Notes: generated from the sequence alone by a model not told the origin. Numbered from the stretch's first letter, positions 1 to 8,296 are shown. The stretch: 48,197 nucleotides of DNA from an uncultured Francisella sp. (GCA_943913655.1 CALTZA010000009.1:1-48197); one strand, 5' to 3'. Translations and numbers: made by a program.

Positions 1-547
1 CTATAAGTGGGTTGGTTGGTAGCAGCTGCTGTACTGGCTGGAAGGTTACTTGTCCCAACCCAGGATAATATTTGTTGAGCAAATCAATTCCTTGGTTCAC
101 TGCATGTAGGTCAATATTAGTTAATTGCTGTTCTTGTTTCTGTTGCAGATAGGTCCTTTGCTCTACCGGTTGTGCTGGATTATACCCACCAGGTCCAAGA
201 AGCAAATGATCTGTCTTCATTAAAGTAAGGGCTCCATGTTGCTGCGCAGTTATTCTATTTCCGCCATTGGTAGTAGCGGGCTGATGTGCCGTTACTGATT
301 TGGCTCTTGATTGTTGCGGTGTTGAGCGATGTGCAGCTTTGCTGTACGGATGGTGAGAATGGGTATTAGATGACCCCTTGGGCTTTGCTTTTGAAGCAGT
401 TTTTTTATGTCCTGCATGATGATGGGCTTTTGCTGCTTTATCTATTTTGATTGACGGCTTAGCTATGGAAATGGTGTGAACTGGCGCTAGACTGATCAAT
501 AATATCAATCGGATGGCACGTTGTATAACTGTTTGATTGGTGTGCAT
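1..547 (-). CDS. Histidine/lysine-rich exported protein, partial (runs off left end)
   Basis: The gene starts at the ATG complementary to 545-547 and is open to the window edge, so at least 182 codons are present and the C-terminus is missing. The protein has a hydrophobic N-terminal segment (about residues 12-27, rich in Ile and Leu) that looks like a signal peptide, then a basic stretch of about 60 residues rich in His, Lys, Ser and Ala with HHH and HSHH motifs, then a Gln-rich part ending in Pro/Leu-rich sequence. The histidine clusters suggest metal or nucleic-acid binding, but this is inference from composition only. I recognise no family. The same N-terminal 182 residues are encoded by the gene at the right end of the window. 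Only a weak purine-rich stretch (AAGAAG) precedes the start. Confidence 0.75.
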   Translation of the reverse strand, partial: MHTNQTVIQRAIRLILLISLAPVHTISIAKPSIKIDKAAKAHHHAGHKKTASKAKPKGSSNTHSHHPYSKAAHRSTPQQSRAKSVTAHQPATTNGGNRITAQQHGALTLMKTDHLLLGPGGYNPAQPVEQRTYLQQKQEQQLTNIDLHAVNQGIDLLNKYYPGLGQVTFQPVQQLLPTNPLI

Positions 548-749
548 AGTTGCTTCTTAACTCAAATAGTGAACCAGAATTATTACTCTCATTAATATTA
601 TTGCACTTTTAAACCAAAAAAACCTATAAATAGCTGCTAATATAATTAGTATTTGTCTAGTAATATTCTGGGTAGTTATTTAATTATTCATTGTATAACA
701 AATAGTTATGCAAAATACCCTCAATATACCAAGTGTTGTAAAAAAGAGA
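1..749. repeat. Long inverted repeat, left copy
   Basis: Reverse-complement copy of 47449-48197. I compared the two arms line by line and found four differences: positions 26, 35, 38 and 733. The first three fall in the coding part of the histidine-rich gene and all change only third codon positions without changing the amino acid. Identity stops abruptly at 749/750. The arm contains about 200 bp of upstream DNA and the first 182 codons of the gene. No transposase or target-site duplication is visible inside it. Confidence 0.97.
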
Positions 750-899
750 TATTTGGGGAAAAGCAGGTGCTTGAATTTGACAGCTATCTTAATTGTGTGT
801 GTATTGCTGAAAAAGAAGTGACATCTGGATATTGACATGGGTAGGAAGAGCGCTTTTTCACTTAAAAAGATTTACTCTTCACAACAAAGTAAGGATGAT

Positions 900-1180
900 T
901 TTTATTTTTCCACCATGATTAAGCAGCCGTTTTCAATAAGAATGGCAATGGCCTAGCCATAAACTAGATTTAGATGAGCTGGCATATCCGCTACTTTCTA
1001 AGGTATGAAAAAATAAGGCTAATTTTCTGGAATCAAACGATCTATGAAATTTCCAAAATCTTCACGTACACTGGGATCAGCTTCTTCATTGATGGTTAGC
1101 CTGCAGAAATATGTTGAAAGAACAAATGTAATATATCCGCGCATGTAGCCTGGTAATTTCTCGCATAGCCAGCAATACTT
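900..1180 (-). pseudogene. yjbQ: Decayed YjbQ/UPF0047-family gene
   Basis: Read on the minus strand, successive frames give recognisable pieces of the YjbQ family (annotated as secondary thiamine-phosphate synthase-like). LHLFFQHISA corresponds to the conserved LFIQHTSAS, followed after a one-base frame change by LTINEEADPSVREDF, matching LTINENADPDVRRD, then RLIPEN followed by a stop, then ADMPAHLNLVYG matching the DDMPAHIKS region, and ILIENGCLIMV matching the strand before the C-terminus. At least one frameshift and three in-frame stops interrupt it, and the N-terminal third is not recognisable. The order of motifs is right, so this is a true remnant and not chance similarity. The exact ends are estimates. 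It lies next to another decayed gene on the same strand. Confidence 0.72.
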
Positions 1181-1189
1181 TTTGAATAA

Positions 1190-1590
1190 TTAAATAAAAA
1201 CCTGCAGGTTTAAGGGAAAAAGTAGTTTCATTAAGTCGGAGAAGATCTTCTGGATGCTATCACGATCGTGGGTTGAAATATCGGAAGAAAGTTGGAAATA
1301 GGGTTGATAACAACTAGCGTAGTCTGTTTTGCGGGGTTTACGCAGGATTTCCGCTAAATAATCCACCACAAGCCCATGGTTCATTAGAAGAAAACATCTC
1401 GCCGCAATATCGACTTCCCAGCCGGGTATATAGATCCAAAAAAGCGGAATCATAGAAATTATCGGGAAGATCGCAAAAGAGATTGAAATGTTTCAACATA
1501 TAGGGTAGGGAACGGTATGTTATATATTGCAGATAAAATACTGGCTTACGATAGAAAAGGCTACCGTCTACATAAGGACAGAACATATCT
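1190..1590 (-). pseudogene. brxL: Remnant of a BrxL/Lon-like ATP-dependent protease gene
   Basis: Two overlapping minus-strand frames together make a continuous C-terminal segment. The first (1338-1586) reads ...NLFCDLPDNFYDSAFLD; the second (1190-1453) continues with YIPGWEVDIAA, then HGLVVDYLAEILRKPRK, then SSDISTHDRDSIQKIFSDL and MKLLFP. These match, as I remember them, the conserved AFLDR-YIPGWE, GLVVDYLAEILR, SSDISTRDRDGI-KT and MKLLFPHG blocks of the Lon-related proteins that include BREX BrxL. A frameshift lies in the FLD/YIPGWE joint, near 1440. The N-terminal AAA+ part (Walker motifs) is absent, and the frame ends early after MKLLFP. No other BREX genes (pglX, pglZ, brxC) are visible here. 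The gene is non-functional as it stands. Confidence 0.62.
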
Positions 1591-1680
1591 ACTATTATTA
1601 TTCATTTGTTAGTACTTACTATAGTGCTTCAGTTCTTTTGAACTTCATTGAGTTTATAGTATGAATACTTTATATTGCCA

Positions 1681-2040
1681 TGGTGGAGGCGGGGGGAATC
1701 GAACCCCCGTCCGAAAACCTTTCACAAAGTGGTCTACATACTTAGTCCAGTTTATTCAATCTTATTTCTGATCTAGCCAACGGACAGGCAAATCAAAAAC
1801 CAGTCACCTTAAATCTTATTGATAAATAAGTGACCCACTTATCAACCAGCCAATGTAATATGACGCTGCCGAGGTAACACCTCACGGCCCACTGACCAAC
1901 CGCTGCAACGGCTTAGCTTAAGCAGCTAAAGCGAAAGTTTCGTCGTTTGCGACTATTTTTATTCAATGTTTTACGAGAGATTGAGATCTCGGTATGCGCA
2001 AGCTTTGCTCCATTATTCCCGTCGAAACCAGGTCGCCCCC
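1681..2040 (-). ncRNA. ssrA: tmRNA (transfer-messenger RNA)
   Basis: The minus strand starts GGGGGCGACCTGG at 2040 and ends CGCCTCCACCA at 1681, so the tRNA-like acceptor stem closes (7 pairs, one G-U) and CCA is encoded. The T-arm with GGTTCGATTCC sits near the 3' end. The length, 360 nt, is standard for one-piece gammaproteobacterial tmRNA. The resume codon and tag frame lie at 1918-1950. It rescues stalled ribosomes and marks the nascent protein for degradation. It is divergent from dapD. Confidence 0.97.
1918..1950 (-). other. tmRNA tag reading frame (ANDETFALAA)
   Basis: Within the tmRNA the frame GCA AAC GAC GAA ACT TTC GCT TTA GCT GCT TAA encodes the tag ANDETFALAA. The AxNDE N-terminal part is the element bound by SspB in the known system, and the final LAA is the ClpX/ClpA signal. 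SspB is itself encoded at 14340-14780, so both sides of the delivery interaction are kept. Confidence 0.9.
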
Positions 2041-2167
2041 TTATTATTAGTAAAGATCTAGAGTATTATTGTAGCAAATTCAGTGTTGTTTTATAAGCTA
2101 CCTTGAGTAGACAAACCGGTGAAAAAATGAATTTCAGACATTCCCAAAATATAAGTAGGAGAAATCT

Positions 2168-2995
2168 ATGAGCGAAAAAGATATCAAAACAGTTATCGAA
2201 CATGCCTTTGAAAAAAGAGATATATATCATCCCCAAAATACCCCCAAAGAGCTTAAAGATGCTGTAATTTCGGTTGTCGAAGATTTAGATAATGGAAATT
2301 TGCGCATAGCGGAAAAAACCAAATCTGGCTGGCAAGTGAATGAGTGGTTAAAAAAAGCAGTACTGCTTTCTTTTCGCCTGATGCCTAATCAGGTGAGTGA
2401 AAGTGGCGTGCATCGCTATTTTGATAAAGTTAAGAGTAAGTTTTATGATTGGCAGGAGAGAGATTTTATGAACAATTCTCTACGTGTCGTGCCTGGAGCA
2501 GTGGCAAGAAAAGGGGCTTACATTGCTAAGAATGTGATACTAATGCCTTCTTTTATTAATATTGGTGCTTATGTTGATGAAGGTACCATGGTTGACACCT
2601 GGGCCACAGTTGGTTCTTGTGCGCAAATTGGTAAAAACGTTCATTTGTCTGGGGGAGTAGGTATTGGGGGGGTGTTGGAACCACTACAAGCGGCGCCTAC
2701 TATTATCGAAGATCACTGTTTTATTGGGGCACGTTCTGAAATTGTGGAAGGTGTAGTGGTGGAAGAAGGCAGTGTGATTTCCATGGGTGTATTTATCGGT
2801 CAATCTACTAAAATATATGATAGAGAAACAAGTAGTATTGTTTATGGTCGAGTGCCTAAAGGATCAGTTGTCGTGCCCGGTAGTTTACCCAGCAGTAATG
2901 GCGCTTATGGTTTAAGCTGTGCCGTTATTGTCAAGAAGGTTGATCGCAAAACACTTTCTAAAGTGGGACCTAATGAACTTTTGCGTAGGGTATAA
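2168..2995 (+). CDS. dapD: 2,3,4,5-tetrahydropyridine-2,6-dicarboxylate N-succinyltransferase
   Basis: DapD adds succinyl from succinyl-CoA to tetrahydrodipicolinate in the succinylase route to diaminopimelate and lysine; it is a cytoplasmic trimer. The 275-residue length matches the family (E. coli 274). The N-terminal helical part (residues about 1-100) contains LRVVPGAVARKGAYI, and it is followed by the left-handed beta-helix hexapeptide region (about 105-230) with MVDTWATVGSCAQIGKNVHL and GGVGIGGVLEP, both diagnostic. A good ribosome binding site (AGGAG) lies about 6 nt before the ATG. It stands alone, divergent from tmRNA and followed by a hairpin. Together with asd in this window it supports a working cell-wall precursor pathway. 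Confidence 0.96.
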   Translation: MSEKDIKTVIEHAFEKRDIYHPQNTPKELKDAVISVVEDLDNGNLRIAEKTKSGWQVNEWLKKAVLLSFRLMPNQVSESGVHRYFDKVKSKFYDWQERDFMNNSLRVVPGAVARKGAYIAKNVILMPSFINIGAYVDEGTMVDTWATVGSCAQIGKNVHLSGGVGIGGVLEPLQAAPTIIEDHCFIGARSEIVEGVVVEEGSVISMGVFIGQSTKIYDRETSSIVYGRVPKGSVVVPGSLPSSNGAYGLSCAVIVKKVDRKTLSKVGPNELLRRV

Positions 2996-3014
2996 GGTAC
3001 AATAGAAATAAAAC

Positions 3015-3048
3015 TGCAGCAGTCTTTGTAAAAAAACTGCTGCATATT
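3015..3048 (+). terminator. Likely terminator after dapD
   Basis: A 9-bp perfect stem (TGCAGCAGT at 3015-3023 with ACTGCTGCA at 3036-3044) with a 12-nt A-rich loop, followed by TATTTT. The T-tract is short, so termination strength is uncertain. It lies between the convergent dapD and the small cysteine-protein gene. Confidence 0.6.
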
Positions 3049-3061
3049 TTGAAGAGGTAAA

Positions 3062-3439
3062 TTACCTGCTGATGTGTTGTTGACAATAACTCACTGCTTC
3101 TTGAACTAAGCTTTTTGATTTGTTAACGGCTTCTTGTGGATTCTTCGCCCTTAATTGAATTTGGTATTGCTTATCCACATAGCTTGGGTTGGTAGTAACT
3201 GTCTTACTAACGCAAGAACAAAAGAGACTGACTATTTGCTTAGTCTTCGCATCTTTTTTGGGTAAACGACTTAAGTTTTGCTGATTACAAGTGTTGGTTA
3301 GTTGATTTTGTTGCTGTCTTAAAATCTGCGCAAATTGCACTTTAGTTGGCACTACTAGCTTTGCTTGTTGCGCAGGAGCAGCAGTTGCTAAACTCGAAAC
3401 GCTTAGACCCAGTAACAGAATAAATAATCTTTGTTTCAT
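3062..3439 (-). CDS. Small exported four-cysteine protein, paralogue A
   Basis: A 125-residue protein from the ATG at 3439, chosen over the longer frame (3487) because AAGGAG sits 6-7 nt upstream and because a clear signal peptide follows (MKQRLFILLLGLSVSSLATA, likely cut after the AxA near residue 22). The mature part has Cys residues in the pattern C-x23-CSC-...-C, so four cysteines, probably forming disulfides in the periplasm. The protein is related to the product of the neighbouring gene (3589-3942): both have the same Cys spacing, a conserved CxCV, an NP/HP motif shortly after, and a C-terminal YCQ. I recognise no named family and assign no function. Confidence 0.8.
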   Translation of the reverse strand: MKQRLFILLLGLSVSSLATAAPAQQAKLVVPTKVQFAQILRQQQNQLTNTCNQQNLSRLPKKDAKTKQIVSLFCSCVSKTVTTNPSYVDKQYQIQLRAKNPQEAVNKSKSLVQEAVSYCQQHISR

Positions 3440-3588
3440 GATTTTCTCCTTTGTCGATAAATATATTAACTGGTTACTATGACTCATCTAATGATAAATA
3501 GTTTCACTGTTTCACTATAGATTAGCCTCAAATTACGAAATAAATGAGGTATTCCAGGTTAAAACAAAGAACATAGCAGTTTATCTGT

Positions 3589-3942
3589 CTAAGGATTCAC
3601 TATTTTTTGACAATAGTCAGCAATCTCTTTACCGACTGCTTCCATTTTGCTGGTGTATTCAGTTTTTGATCTGGAGTGTTGTGCAATATGGTACATCTTT
3701 TGGATAAAGGCAGGATGATTGCTAGTAGTACGAGCGACACAAGCGCAGTGATCTTTCACGAGTTGTTTGCTGAATGCATTGAGCTTATGGCTGGAATCAT
3801 AGAGAACTTTCTCACAACTTTGGGCAATGGCCAATTGTTGGATTTTGAGCATTTTGCTAAAGTCAGCTAATGACTGTTTGGTGCCTGCATAAGTATAAGG
3901 TAAGATAAAAGAACACAAACTAAGTAGCAGTAACTTTTTCAT
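3589..3942 (-). CDS. Small exported four-cysteine protein, paralogue B
   Basis: A 117-residue protein. The ATG at 3942 is chosen because it puts the signal peptide (MKKLLLLSLCSFILPYTYAG) at the N-terminus; a longer frame begins at a GTG at 3981, only a few bases after the purA stop, and cannot be excluded, since the Shine-Dalgarno for the ATG is weak. Mature cysteines are arranged C-x22-CAC-...-C with the same CxCV and final YCQ as paralogue A, so the pair arose by tandem duplication and has diverged strongly. The gene probably shares the purA transcript (42 bp gap). Function unknown; a periplasmic location is inferred from the signal sequence. Confidence 0.78.
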   Translation of the reverse strand: MKKLLLLSLCSFILPYTYAGTKQSLADFSKMLKIQQLAIAQSCEKVLYDSSHKLNAFSKQLVKDHCACVARTTSNHPAFIQKMYHIAQHSRSKTEYTSKMEAVGKEIADYCQKIVNP

Positions 3943-3984
3943 AAAACTTTTTGATGTACTGGAATGCTTACTTTTTATCACCTT

Positions 3985-5286
3985 TTAAGTTGTTTCGTCA
4001 AGGGGGTTTTGTAGCACAATGGTTTCCTCTCGATCAGGACCCGTTGAAATAAAAGCAATGGGTGTCTTGCAAAGAGAGGCCAGACGGGAAAGATAAGCTT
4101 TGGCATTACTAGGAAGTTCGTCATAGTTTTTTATACCAGCAGTGCTTTTTTGCCATCCTGGCCAGCTTTCATATATTGGCTGGCAATGTGATATTGCGTG
4201 GTCGCCAAAGGGCAGACGTTCAAATTTTTTTCCACCTAGTTCATAACCCACACAGATTTTAAGGTATTCCATGCCATCCATCACATCTAGTTTGGTCACA
4301 CACAAGCCATTGATACCATTTAACTCTACTGTCCGTCTAAGAGCAACAGCATCAAACCAGCCGCAGCGGCGGGATCGTCCAGTGACAGAACCAAACTCAT
4401 ATCCTTTATTAGCCAGATAAGCACCTTTCTCATCCAAAAGCTCAGTGGGGAAGGGGCCCGAACCAACGCGAGTAGCGTAAGCTTTGACAATTCCCAAAAC
4501 ATAATGCAAAGATTTTGATGCCACGCCTGAACCAACGGCAGCAGCGCCAGCAAGGCAATTACTCGAAGTCACAAAAGGATAGGTGCCGTAGTCAATATCT
4601 AATAGGGAACCCTGTGCTCCTTCAAAAAGGATGTTTTTTCCAGCTTGTATGTATTGATTTAAGTGATGGGAGACATCTTCTACAAATGGTTTCATTTGTT
4701 GGGCATAATGCATACAATCCTGATAAATGGGGTCGAAAGCAAGTTCTGAGGTGTGGTATAGGTGCTTGAACTGACAGTTATAAATAGCCAAATTTTCCTT
4801 TAAACGCTGCGCAAATAATTTAGGCTCGAATAAATCTAAGACGCGTAAAGCCCGTCTTGCCACTTTGTCTTCATAAGCGGGACCGATGCCGCGACCGGTG
4901 GTACCAATTTTTTGTGCACCGCGCGATTGTTCTCGGGCATGGTCAATGGCGATATGATAAGGCAGAATCAAAGGACAGGTAGGGGCGATTAATAGACGAT
5001 TGTGTACGCTAGCGCCTGTTTTTTCCAGTTCATGAATTTCTTTAAATAACTCCTGTGGAGAAATCACTACACCTGAACCAATAAAACATTTTACCTGCTC
5101 ATGTAATATACCAGAAGGGATTAAACGTAAAACCGTGCGTTTACCGTCGACCCATAAGGTATGCCCAGCATTATGACCACCTTGGAAACGAACTACAGCT
5201 GCAACTTTTGGAGTGAGTAAATCAACAATTTTTCCTTTTCCTTCATCTCCCCATTGAGCGCCTATAACAACGATATTTCTAGACAT
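3985..5286 (-). CDS. purA: Adenylosuccinate synthetase
   Basis: PurA joins IMP and aspartate using GTP to form adenylosuccinate, the committed step to AMP. From the ATG at 5286 the protein has 433 residues (E. coli 432); the frame extends 20 codons further upstream, but the family N-terminus MSRNIVVIGAQWGDEGKGK begins here. The GDEGKGK P-loop, GGHNAGHT, TTGRGIGPAYEDK, GAQGSLLDIDYGTYPFVTSSN and GSVTGRSRRCGWFDAVALR motifs are all intact. Upstream lies the remnant of hisZ, the same order (hisZ-purA) as in many beta- and gammaproteobacteria. The two small exported-protein genes follow closely. Confidence 0.97.
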   Translation of the reverse strand: MSRNIVVIGAQWGDEGKGKIVDLLTPKVAAVVRFQGGHNAGHTLWVDGKRTVLRLIPSGILHEQVKCFIGSGVVISPQELFKEIHELEKTGASVHNRLLIAPTCPLILPYHIAIDHAREQSRGAQKIGTTGRGIGPAYEDKVARRALRVLDLFEPKLFAQRLKENLAIYNCQFKHLYHTSELAFDPIYQDCMHYAQQMKPFVEDVSHHLNQYIQAGKNILFEGAQGSLLDIDYGTYPFVTSSNCLAGAAAVGSGVASKSLHYVLGIVKAYATRVGSGPFPTELLDEKGAYLANKGYEFGSVTGRSRRCGWFDAVALRRTVELNGINGLCVTKLDVMDGMEYLKICVGYELGGKKFERLPFGDHAISHCQPIYESWPGWQKSTAGIKNYDELPSNAKAYLSRLASLCKTPIAFISTGPDREETIVLQNPLDETT

Positions 5287-5344
5287 ATTATTCTCTAAAA
5301 TTAATTTATTAGGATTGAATACAAAGAACAACTGTCCATTGTTC

Positions 5345-5985
5345 ATTGCACCATTTTATTTGGTGTAAGCAGTGCAGTGAAGTTTCTTGATACCCTGTAG
5401 AATAATTCACAATCACCACTTCACCTTCCTTTCTTAGTTTAGCAATAAAATCTGCGGGATTGGCGTATTTTTTATAGCTAATTGTAATTGGCTTATATTG
5501 GTTTTCTTTAGGTAACCAGGGTAGAAAATCCTTTAGATGATCCAGGCTAAAACCAGTGACAGCTCTTGCCTGACCGAAAAACCATCCTAGACCACCATAT
5601 AGTCCCCCTTTGGCGAGAAAACTAGTATGCCCTTGTACATGTACTCCATGAAATAAGCCGGTGTGGTGACGGTCACAGCGTAATTCTACTAATTCTATAT
5701 ATAGAAGTAACCTCAGTCAATTCATTGAACGCAGCTTTGATATCAGGATGCCTAATAAGTAATTGTTTGGCTCGGCTTAATGTCTCATCTTCACCATACA
5801 GGGAAGAGAAGGTGACAAAGAATTAATGCAATGCCTGGGTTAAGTTAAAGAGAGATAAAAAATGATCAGCCGCTAAAGCTGCTTTCTGAATTGTTTCTTT
5901 TTCTAAGCCTTTATCATGATTAACCAGTAATGATTTAGCAAACTTTAAAAGAGGCGGGGCTACTAACTCGTAACCGTAGGAGTGA
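5345..5985 (-). pseudogene. hisZ: Decayed hisZ (ATP phosphoribosyltransferase regulatory subunit)
   Basis: On the minus strand, broken frames translate to HisZ-like sequence: ELVAPPLLKFAKSLLVNHDKG near 5985, then LYGEDETLSRAKQLLIRHPDI, then RHHTGLFHGVHVQG matching the YHTGLVF.AY motif, then GGLYGGLGWFFGQARAVTGFSLD matching the GGRYD..G..FGRARPATGFS motif, and a C-terminal anticodon-binding-like part. Stops and frame changes occur (for example after LFNLTQALH and near 5700), the motif GGRYD has become GGLYG, and the N-terminal class II synthetase-like core is lost. HisZ normally activates the short HisG. Its loss suggests histidine synthesis has been given up or is unregulated, but no other his gene is in the window. 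Confidence 0.75.
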
Positions 5986-6222
5986 AAAAGCTACAAACAG
6001 TTTGGCTTAAGAATTTCAAGCTCGCCTACTTATAGTGGCAAAAGGCCTGAAATATAGTCGGGCAACTGTCAAGATTCCATAGACGCTCCTGATAACTAAA
6101 TCATATCAATCATATCTAGATAAAGTATAGCATCAAGGGGGTTAAAACATAAAACTAACTGACAAATGAAAGGGTATAGACCCGATTATTAAATTATAAG
6201 TATCTATGATTGGCATTAAGTA

Positions 6223-6250
6223 TTGACAAGCTTCGATGGCTGATTATAAT
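6223..6250 (+). promoter_or_regulatory. Sigma-70 promoter for tRNA-Gly
   Basis: TTGACA at 6223-6228 and TATAAT at 6245-6250, both perfect consensus, separated by 16 bp. They lie 55 bp before tRNA-Gly. Confidence 0.85.
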
Positions 6251-6304
6251 AATGCCTTTATTAAATTAAAAGTTTAATAAATTACTATTTATTAGTTAAT
6301 GGGT

Positions 6305-6380
6305 GCGGGAGTAGCTCAGTTGGTAGAGCGCAACCTTGCCAAGGTTGAGGTCGCGAGTTCGAGACTCGTTTCCCGCTCCA
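6305..6380 (+). tRNA. glyT: tRNA-Gly (GCC)
   Basis: A 76-nt cloverleaf: acceptor GCGGGAG pairs with the 3' strand TTCCCGC, D-arm GCTCAGTTGGTAGAGC, anticodon loop TTGCCAA giving GCC, and T-arm with GTTCGAGAC. Discriminator T and encoded CCA. The symbol is by convention only. Confidence 0.95.
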
Positions 6381-6643
6381 AATTCAAATATTCAAATTCA
6401 AAATCCTACGTTTTTACTCTGCTAACATTGGTGCCAAAAAAACCACTAACTTTAGTGGCACCTTTCCCATACGGACGTTATATCGTATGCGTTCTGTAAG
6501 CTTTATCATTTTAAGATATATAATGATTTTCAATTTCTATGCAGTATTAGTAATTTTGAGGAAATGGTTATTACATAGTAGATGCAGCCTAGTTGGTTGC
6601 CTGGTAATACAAATCTTCCTGATATTAGGGAAAATATTAATCT

Positions 6644-8296
6644 ATGGCATCCCCTCGTTTCTACGGTCCATTGCGCGGATTATTCATATTAGTTTTTTCA
6701 CCTCTACTTAGTATTGGTGTTGCCCTAATTATTGTTTGCTGGGGTTTTGGTGATTCACTTGAGCGTATTTATACTGGTATGTTTGCTGCGGTGTTGATGC
6801 AGTGTTTATTGCTGGCAGCAGGACTTACTTATAAAGAAAAGTTTTCATCATTACGCCGTGTTCTATCGATCAGCCACCATTGGATGGGATCGATGTTGGG
6901 TGCTATGTTATTTGTTATATGCTTAAGTGGTTCGCTCACTGTTTTAGAACCTGAACTAAGTAGCTGGGAAATGTCCACTTCTTCACTAGCCAAATACAGA
7001 GGTGTTAAGCTTGATGATCTTTTTTCTCAGGCAAGAATTGCTTTTCCTAGTGCAACGGTATTAGAGATTGATATACCGGAAAGCCAGGAGCCCTGGAAGA
7101 TTAAATCAGTGGGCAATTCAGCCGCAGGATCTAAAACTCCTATTTTTATATTTCCACCCAAGCAACGAGTTTATGGCGATTTGACTGGTATTCTGCATCG
7201 TTTACATACCTCATTTTTTAGTGGGTTTTTTGGCAGAATTTTTGTTAGCCTATTCGGGTTTGTATTGGGGGCTTTGGTCATGGGCGGTGTTGTGATGCAC
7301 CCAAGGCGCAAAGGTTCTTTGCTAAGTCTGAAATGGAATAAGCGCTTTAGGTTACGCACCTTAGCTTATGACCTACATAAGTTATTTGGCCTTTGGTTTA
7401 GCCCTTTACTATTGCTTATTGCGATTACAGGTATTTTTCCTGGGGTTGGCAGTTTAGCAGCAAAACAACTAGCGACTCTCGCATTTGTTGAGTCACCGAT
7501 AAAAATTGAAAAAATGCTACCCCGGCCTTACCAGCGTCCAGAAATTCATCGTGTGGCCCCCATGATGAGTCTTGATCAGTTGCTATATCATCACGCGAAG
7601 GCGCATCCCAATTTTCGTGTTAGAAAAATTTTAATTCATTACTGGGGAGATGAAAACGCTTATGTTACCTTAAAGGGGACTCGCCCTTGGCAGCTTAGCA
7701 CAGTAAAATATGAGAATTATCACTATGCACTAACTAATTTACGGTTGTTAAGCCATGACAGCGCTAGTGATTATGGTATTTTCGTACGTGGATTCATTGC
7801 GACTAAATCTTTACATTTTGCGCGTTATGCCGGTGCGTTAAGTCGCTGGCTACATACTTTGGCGGGGCTAGCAGCATCAATATTAGCAGCAAGTGGTGTC
7901 TGGCTTTGGCTAAAACGTCATGAGCAAGAGCGTGTTGCATCATATGCCCGTCCTTGGCTATCTGGCATAACTATTGGCTTGGTGCTAGCACTTAGTGTTT
8001 TGTTTGCTGTCACTGCTATCACAACAAATTCATGGCCAATGCGTTCTGACTATCAGTCTTGGGCCTTTGGCTGTACTTGGATGGGGGCACAGTGTGCTTG
8101 TTTTCTACCACGACAGCAAAATATGCGTTTATCGCTTTTTCTATTGCGCTTGGCTGCTGTAATCTTTTTACTTGCTGCAATTGTCAATGTTGTTAGCCAT
8201 AGACAAAACCCTACTATTTTGAGTATTAATTTAATACTTTTATTGGCAACTGCTACTTTGTGGGGTCTTGCTCATAAGTTAAAACAGTCACCGTAA
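6644..8296 (+). CDS. PepSY-associated transmembrane protein
   Basis: A 550-residue inner-membrane protein of the PepSY-TM family (COG3182/PiuB-like), often linked to iron or siderophore uptake and thought to act in reductive release or proteolysis control; the exact role is not established. Two hydrophobic segments occur near residues 12-33 and 45-62, then the family signature helix around 78-104 (SHHWMGSMLGAMLFVICLSG), ending in LEPEL. A periplasmic domain follows with HRLHTSFF near 180, further helices near 190-215 and 245-270, a second soluble domain, and LHTLAG leading into a C-terminal set of four helices. A stop lies immediately upstream in frame, so this is the longest possible start; the Shine-Dalgarno is weak. 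No TonB receptor or siderophore gene is beside it; the downstream transporter is dead. Confidence 0.82.
   Translation: MASPRFYGPLRGLFILVFSPLLSIGVALIIVCWGFGDSLERIYTGMFAAVLMQCLLLAAGLTYKEKFSSLRRVLSISHHWMGSMLGAMLFVICLSGSLTVLEPELSSWEMSTSSLAKYRGVKLDDLFSQARIAFPSATVLEIDIPESQEPWKIKSVGNSAAGSKTPIFIFPPKQRVYGDLTGILHRLHTSFFSGFFGRIFVSLFGFVLGALVMGGVVMHPRRKGSLLSLKWNKRFRLRTLAYDLHKLFGLWFSPLLLLIAITGIFPGVGSLAAKQLATLAFVESPIKIEKMLPRPYQRPEIHRVAPMMSLDQLLYHHAKAHPNFRVRKILIHYWGDENAYVTLKGTRPWQLSTVKYENYHYALTNLRLLSHDSASDYGIFVRGFIATKSLHFARYAGALSRWLHTLAGLAASILAASGVWLWLKRHEQERVASYARPWLSGITIGLVLALSVLFAVTAITTNSWPMRSDYQSWAFGCTWMGAQCACFLPRQQNMRLSLFLLRLAAVIFLLAAIVNVVSHRQNPTILSINLILLLATATLWGLAHKLKQSP

Noticed and set aside
653..835. 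60-codon open frame starting inside the left inverted repeat
   Set aside because: It starts inside the repeat (mirror partner does not stay open), has no good ribosome site and no family-like features.
6299..6499. Open frame across tRNA-Gly
   Set aside because: It is the translated tRNA.
6487..6711. 74-codon hydrophobic frame overlapping the PepSY gene start
   Set aside because: It overlaps the PepSY N-terminus in another frame, and hydrophobicity here arises from the AT-rich sequence.
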